Assembly: GCA_900538885.1 (NCBI GenBank)
Contig: UQAI01000012.1
Location: 1-33,491, forward strand
Direction of reading: 5' to 3'
From: an uncultured Mollicutes bacterium
Lineage (GTDB): Bacteria > Bacillota_I > Bacilli_A > ML615J-28 > CAG-313
Length of the DNA: 33,491 nucleotides
In this document: piece by piece, positions 29,951 through 33,491 of the stretch
Numbering within the stretch: position 1 is the stretch's first letter
Layout: the number at the start of each line of letters is the position of its first letter
Notes under the pieces: model-generated
Told to the model about the DNA's origin: nothing
Databases searched by the model: none
Seen by the model: only the letters and a program-made list of their open reading frames with translations
Made by a program: the position numbers and the translations under genes

Positions 29951-32302
29951 ATGAATAAAATAATAGAAATTAGTAACCACAAACTAGAAATAGGACAAAT
30001 ACTAGAAATGTTAGAACAGTTTGCGATACTACCTGAAACAAAAATTAATATAAAAGAATTACTTCCAAATAGTAATTTAGAAGAACTAAGAGAAGAACTA
30101 AAAAAAGTTGATGAAGCTTACACTATAATTTTAAGGTTTGAACGTGCACCGATTGTTCTTGAATCTGATTACAGAAGTTTACTAATGTTAAGTATGAGAG
30201 GTGCTAAACTTAGTGCTCTTGATATTTATGAAACATCTAAACTATTTACCGCTATTCGACAAAATAATAAATTATTAAGCAGTTTGAAAAATGAAAAAAT
30301 ACTATGTCCATATTATGAAAATATTGTAAATGAACTTATAATTATCGATTATTTAGATGCTTTAATTAATAAATCAATTGATGAAACAGGTTATGTCCTT
30401 GATAGTGCTAGCTTAGCGCTTAAACAAATTAGAGGAAAATTAAATGGAATTGATGCACGCATCAAAAGTAAATGCCAAGAAATTTTATCAAAAGAAAGTG
30501 ATAAATTATCACAAGCTTCAATTGTGATGCGCAATGATTGTTACTGTCTTCCAGTTAAAAGTGAATACAAAAACAGCATTAGAGGTACTATCCAAGATTA
30601 TAGTGCGAGTATGCAAACTGTGTATATTGAACCTGAAGCTGTTGCAGCCTTAATGCGAGAAAAGAACATTTTATATCATGAAGAACATGATGAAATTGAA
30701 AGAGTTCTAAAAGACATTTCTCATGAAATAGAAATTAATGTAATGGTCTTAATGGAAAACTTTGAAAGAATTAAACAATTAGATTTTATTTTCAGTAAAG
30801 CTGTACTCGCAACTAAATATCATGGTTCGATGCCTAAAATTAATGATAATGGTACTTTAAAACTTATAAATGCTAGACATCCTTTATTAAAGGTAAAAAA
30901 AGTAATACCAAATAATGTAAATTTCAGTCGAAATTATGATGGAATCATTATTACTGGTCCAAATACAGGTGGTAAAACTGTACTTCTTAAGACAATTGGA
31001 TTATTATCACTTATGACAAAATATGGCCTTTTAATACCAGCTGATACTGCTAGTGATGTTATGATTTACGATAATGTTTATTGTGATATAGGTGATGACC
31101 AAAGTATTGAAAATAACCTATCAACATTTTCTTCACATATGCATAATATTGTGGAAATTATTAATCATATAACTCCTAAATCATTAGTATTATTTGATGA
31201 AATAGGAGCAGGTACGGATCCCATTGAAGGATCTAACCTTGCGATTGCCATTCTTAAATATTTAATTGAACATAAAGTTAGTTTTATAACGACAACCCAT
31301 TATTCAGATCTTAAAGCTTTCGGATTTGAAGAACCGCGTATAATTAATGCATCTATGGAATTTGACCAAAATACGCTTTCTCCTACCTACCACCTATTAA
31401 TTGGGGTTAGTGGCTCTAGTAATGCTTTAAATATCGCAAGTAGACTTGGTCTAAAAGAAGAAATCATCGAAGAAGCAAATCGTTTAACTATCACTAATGA
31501 TTCCGAAACAAGAAAACTAATAATGAAGTTAGAAGGACTTGTCCAACAAAATGAAATTGAAAAACGCCGTTTAACTGATTTAATTGCTCAAAATGAAATA
31601 AAGCAAGCCCAACTAGAAAAAGAGCTTGACACAATTGACAAGAAAAAAGATAAAATAATCAGTGATTACGAAAAAGAAGCTAGTAAAATTATTAACGATG
31701 CCAAATCAAAAAGTAATGAATTACTAACTGATATGCAAGAAAAACAAAAAGCAAACTTGAAACTTCATGAAATGATCGAACTTAAAAAACGAATTAGTGA
31801 ATTAGAAACATCTAATCCGAAACCCAAAAAAGCTAAAGTTGAGTATTCTAACGAAGAAATTAAATTAGGCGATGATGTATATTTAACTAATTATGATCAA
31901 TATGGAACAGTAATAAAGGTTGGAAAAGGTGGAAATTACACTATTGCGATTGGTAATATCCAATTACAAGCTGAAAAAGAAGAAATTAAACTTATTAAAA
32001 AAGTTCAACAAAAACCAAATAATCATGTAACAAGTTCAAATATAACAAGTAAAGCTAAAATATCACTTGTCCTTGATTTAAGAGGTGAAAGGTTCTTAGA
32101 TGCTAAAGACCGCCTAGAAAAATATATTGATGATTTATTGTGCGCTGGAGTCAAACAAGCTACAATTATTCATGGATATGGCACTGGTGCACTTCGAGAA
32201 ATGGTTCAAACTTATATAAGAAAGTGTCCTCATATTGCTAGTTTTAGGTATGGTGGCGAAAATGAAGGTGGTTTTGGCGTAACAGTAATTCAACTTAAAT
32301 AG
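29951..32302 (+). CDS. mutS2: MutS2 ATPase/nuclease
   Basis: MutS-related ATPase with a C-terminal Smr domain; in Bacillus it acts on collided ribosomes, and in other species it limits recombination. The 783-aa protein (family about 785) has the clamp/lever helices (about 1-300), Walker A GPNTGGKT at 336-343, Walker B LVLFDEIGAGTDP near 415-427, the ST.THY switch (TTTHYSDLKAFG), a long coiled coil (about 510-620, Glu/Lys-rich), a KOW-like beta unit (about 636-680) and the Smr domain (LDLRGERFLDA near 704, then HGYGTGALREMV). AAGGAAGGG precedes the ATG. The thioredoxin-like gene follows 8 bases later. Confidence 0.95.
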   Translation: MNKIIEISNHKLEIGQILEMLEQFAILPETKINIKELLPNSNLEELREELKKVDEAYTIILRFERAPIVLESDYRSLLMLSMRGAKLSALDIYETSKLFTAIRQNNKLLSSLKNEKILCPYYENIVNELIIIDYLDALINKSIDETGYVLDSASLALKQIRGKLNGIDARIKSKCQEILSKESDKLSQASIVMRNDCYCLPVKSEYKNSIRGTIQDYSASMQTVYIEPEAVAALMREKNILYHEEHDEIERVLKDISHEIEINVMVLMENFERIKQLDFIFSKAVLATKYHGSMPKINDNGTLKLINARHPLLKVKKVIPNNVNFSRNYDGIIITGPNTGGKTVLLKTIGLLSLMTKYGLLIPADTASDVMIYDNVYCDIGDDQSIENNLSTFSSHMHNIVEIINHITPKSLVLFDEIGAGTDPIEGSNLAIAILKYLIEHKVSFITTTHYSDLKAFGFEEPRIINASMEFDQNTLSPTYHLLIGVSGSSNALNIASRLGLKEEIIEEANRLTITNDSETRKLIMKLEGLVQQNEIEKRRLTDLIAQNEIKQAQLEKELDTIDKKKDKIISDYEKEASKIINDAKSKSNELLTDMQEKQKANLKLHEMIELKKRISELETSNPKPKKAKVEYSNEEIKLGDDVYLTNYDQYGTVIKVGKGGNYTIAIGNIQLQAEKEEIKLIKKVQQKPNNHVTSSNITSKAKISLVLDLRGERFLDAKDRLEKYIDDLLCAGVKQATIIHGYGTGALREMVQTYIRKCPHIASFRYGGENEGGFGVTVIQLK

Positions 32303-32310
32303 GTGATGAT

Positions 32311-32622
32311 ATGAAACAAATCAAAAGTTATGATGAATTTATAAATGTAAGTAATGAAAAAATTTCATTTATAATGTTTTATACAAATTGGTGTCCAATA
32401 TGTAAAAAACTTAAATTTACTTTCTATGAAGTATTAGATAATTATCCAAATATTCATGTTTATCTTGTGGATTTATCTGATAACATTGATATTACAAGTA
32501 ATATTAATATTACAAGTACCCCAACTACTTTTGTGTATAATGAAGGAAAGTTAGTTGATAAACAAATCGGTTATCTTGATTATGAAGCTATAAATGAAAT
32601 TATCTTATCATTAAAACAATAA
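32311..32622 (+). CDS. Thioredoxin-like protein with CPIC active site
   Basis: Small thiol-disulfide protein, 103 aa, cytoplasmic since no signal is seen. The thioredoxin fold shows in the sequence FYTNWCPICKKL (near 23-34, active site Cys-Pro-Ile-Cys), a beta strand HVYLVDLSD, and the cis-Pro loop STPTTFVYNEGKLV. The usual thioredoxin motif is CGPC; CPIC is rarer, so the redox partner may differ. It begins 8 bases after mutS2, a neighbour pair also seen in other Bacillota (mutS2-trxA). AGGTGATG precedes the ATG. Confidence 0.88.
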   Translation: MKQIKSYDEFINVSNEKISFIMFYTNWCPICKKLKFTFYEVLDNYPNIHVYLVDLSDNIDITSNINITSTPTTFVYNEGKLVDKQIGYLDYEAINEIILSLKQ

Positions 32623-32636
32623 AAAAGTTAAAAATA

Positions 32637-32645
32637 TGGTATACT
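32637..32645 (+). promoter_or_regulatory. Extended -10 upstream of the Fic gene
   Basis: TGGTATACT: TATACT at 32640-32645 preceded by TG one base away. No -35 match is found 17 bases upstream. It lies 25 bases before the ATG and after the thioredoxin gene, so it may be a separate promoter for the Fic gene. Confidence 0.4.
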
Positions 32646-32669
32646 AATTAAAAGAGGAGCGTGGTTAAA

Positions 32670-33395
32670 ATGACTTTAGAAGAAAAAAAACAATTTGTCA
32701 ACGATAATCTAAAAGTAATTCCCGAAGAAGAACTAAAATTATTTAATTACAATTTTGCGTGTGTATTTACTAAAAATTCTACATGTATTGAAGGAAATCA
32801 GTTAGTAACGGTAGAAGACGTAGTATCTATTACGAAGGGCTATAATGTAAGGATTGATGAAACTTTAAAGCGTAGTATTTATAATCATTTTAAAGCTTAT
32901 CACTATATGCTTGAATACATCAACAATGGTAATGAGTTTTCTGAAGATTTTGTTAAAGACTTACATGAAATGCTATTAGACGGAATTATTAATGGTGGAT
33001 TGTACCGCAACATTAATTTGAGAATAAAAAATTCAGCACATACTCCGTGCGATTATATTAAAGTATATGATCGTATGAATAAATATTTCTTTGATCTTGC
33101 TAATTATCAAGGCACAACTATTGAAAAGGCTACATATGCTCATTTACAAATAGCTAAAATTCACCCATTCCTAGATGGTAATGGACGTTTAGCAAGATTA
33201 ATTCTTAACTTTATGTTAATAAAAGGCGGATATTTACCTATATCTATTCCTGCAAAAGAGAAAAACCATTACTTTGATTTGTTAGAAGAATTTAAAGTAA
33301 ATAAAACTCAAAAACCTTTTGAAGAATATTTAGAGATTTTATTAAATAAAGAATATGATCGAATGATTGAATTAATTGATCGTTATAAAAAATAG
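32670..33395 (+). CDS. Fic-domain protein with N-terminal inhibitory motif
   Basis: Fic enzymes transfer AMP or related groups from nucleotides to target proteins. The 241-aa protein has the active-site loop HPFLDGNGRLAR at 165-176 (catalytic His165; family HPFxxGNGRxxR) and, near the N-terminus, STCIEGN at 37-43, the S/T-x-x-x-E-G/N inhibitory helix whose Glu41 blocks ATP binding in related Fic proteins. So it is probably self-inhibited and not a free toxin; no small antitoxin gene lies next to it. ATG 32670 is chosen over GTG 32661, since GAGGAG (32654-32659) is only one base from the GTG. A terminator follows. Targets are unknown. Confidence 0.9.
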   Translation: MTLEEKKQFVNDNLKVIPEEELKLFNYNFACVFTKNSTCIEGNQLVTVEDVVSITKGYNVRIDETLKRSIYNHFKAYHYMLEYINNGNEFSEDFVKDLHEMLLDGIINGGLYRNINLRIKNSAHTPCDYIKVYDRMNKYFFDLANYQGTTIEKATYAHLQIAKIHPFLDGNGRLARLILNFMLIKGGYLPISIPAKEKNHYFDLLEEFKVNKTQKPFEEYLEILLNKEYDRMIELIDRYKK

Positions 33396-33403
33396 ATTAT
33401 GAT

Positions 33404-33431
33404 AGACTAACCACAATAGTTAGTCTTTTTT
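33404..33431 (+). terminator. Intrinsic terminator after the Fic gene
   Basis: AGACTAAC (33404-33411) pairs with GTTAGTCT (33419-33426), eight pairs, loop of 7, then TTTTTT and more T. The last 60 bases of the window show no gene. Confidence 0.85.
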
Positions 33432-33491
33432 CTTTTGGCTCTGTAAATAACTGATGGTATTAGAATTTAAAAAAAGTCTAAATATGCTAGG

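Noticed and set aside
30255..30263. Exact Spo0A-box match (TTCGACAAA) in mutS2
   Set aside because: It lies well inside the coding region (reading Ile-Arg-Gln-Asn) with no promoter or second box nearby, so chance is the simplest explanation.
33432..33491. Possible IS terminal sequence beginning GGCTCTGTAAATAAC
   Set aside because: It recalls the ends of some insertion sequences, but no partner repeat or transposase is in the window, so it cannot be supported.
1..33491. Mollicutes-type code with TGA read as Trp
   Set aside because: All genes are full length with TGA read as stop, and every Trp codon checked is TGG; only the lack of TGA stops is unusual.
1..33491. CRISPR arrays, rRNA and tRNA genes
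   Set aside because: I saw no regularly spaced repeats and no rRNA- or tRNA-like sequences on either strand.

Overview
This window is an AT-rich bacterial chromosome segment from a member of the Bacillota, most likely a class Bacilli lineage near the Mollicutes/Erysipelotrichia boundary. That placement is an inference. It rests on very low GC, strong GGAGG-type ribosome binding sites, the recN-spoIVB-spo0A order known from Bacillus, a T-box leader in front of hisS-aspS, and the mutS2/rnhC pair. Gene density is high, nearly all genes lie on the + strand, and only small gaps remain.

Layout. Bases 1-1060 hold one end of an IS110-family insertion sequence on the minus strand: a transposase cut by the window edge, plus a structured non-coding end that may encode a bridge-type guide RNA. 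Then come trmL and a 60-aa unknown gene, closed by a terminator; a NahK-like sugar kinase; and a lipoprotein that looks like a sialate O-acetylesterase without its catalytic serine. A housekeeping block follows (nusB, xseA, xseB, dxs, recN, ending in a terminator), then spoIVB and spo0A with two tandem Spo0A-box matches between them. A small membrane protein (minus strand) and dinB are divergent. Next is a polyamine uptake operon (XRE-cupin regulator, potA, potB, potC, potD), then a compact T-box leader with hisS-aspS. A long, tightly packed run follows: dCMP deaminase, a PDZ-Lon type protease, a small membrane protein, lspA, rluD, trkA and trkH. It ends at a two-way terminator shared with rnhC, which comes from the opposite strand. 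mutS2, a thioredoxin-like gene and a Fic gene close the window.

How the genes connect. The pot genes form a complete ABC importer with its likely regulator at the head of the operon and a near-perfect promoter followed by a palindrome. hisS and aspS share a tRNA-sensing leader. spoIVB and spo0A suggest a spore-forming ancestry, and the Spo0A boxes suggest autoregulation is kept. recN, dinB, xseAB, mutS2 and rnhC are genome-maintenance genes. TrkA and TrkH make one K+ uptake system.

Most notable signals. (1) None of the 31 complete genes ends in TGA (22 TAA, 9 TAG); no in-frame TGA occurs; and none of the seven gene overlaps is the common 4-nt ATGA type. UGA may be avoided or unassigned here. 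(2) A possible bridge RNA lies in the IS110 end. (3) The hisS-aspS T-box is unusually short. (4) There is a pseudo-esterase lipoprotein. (5) dinB appears to start at ATT. (6) Dxs has several changed active-site positions.
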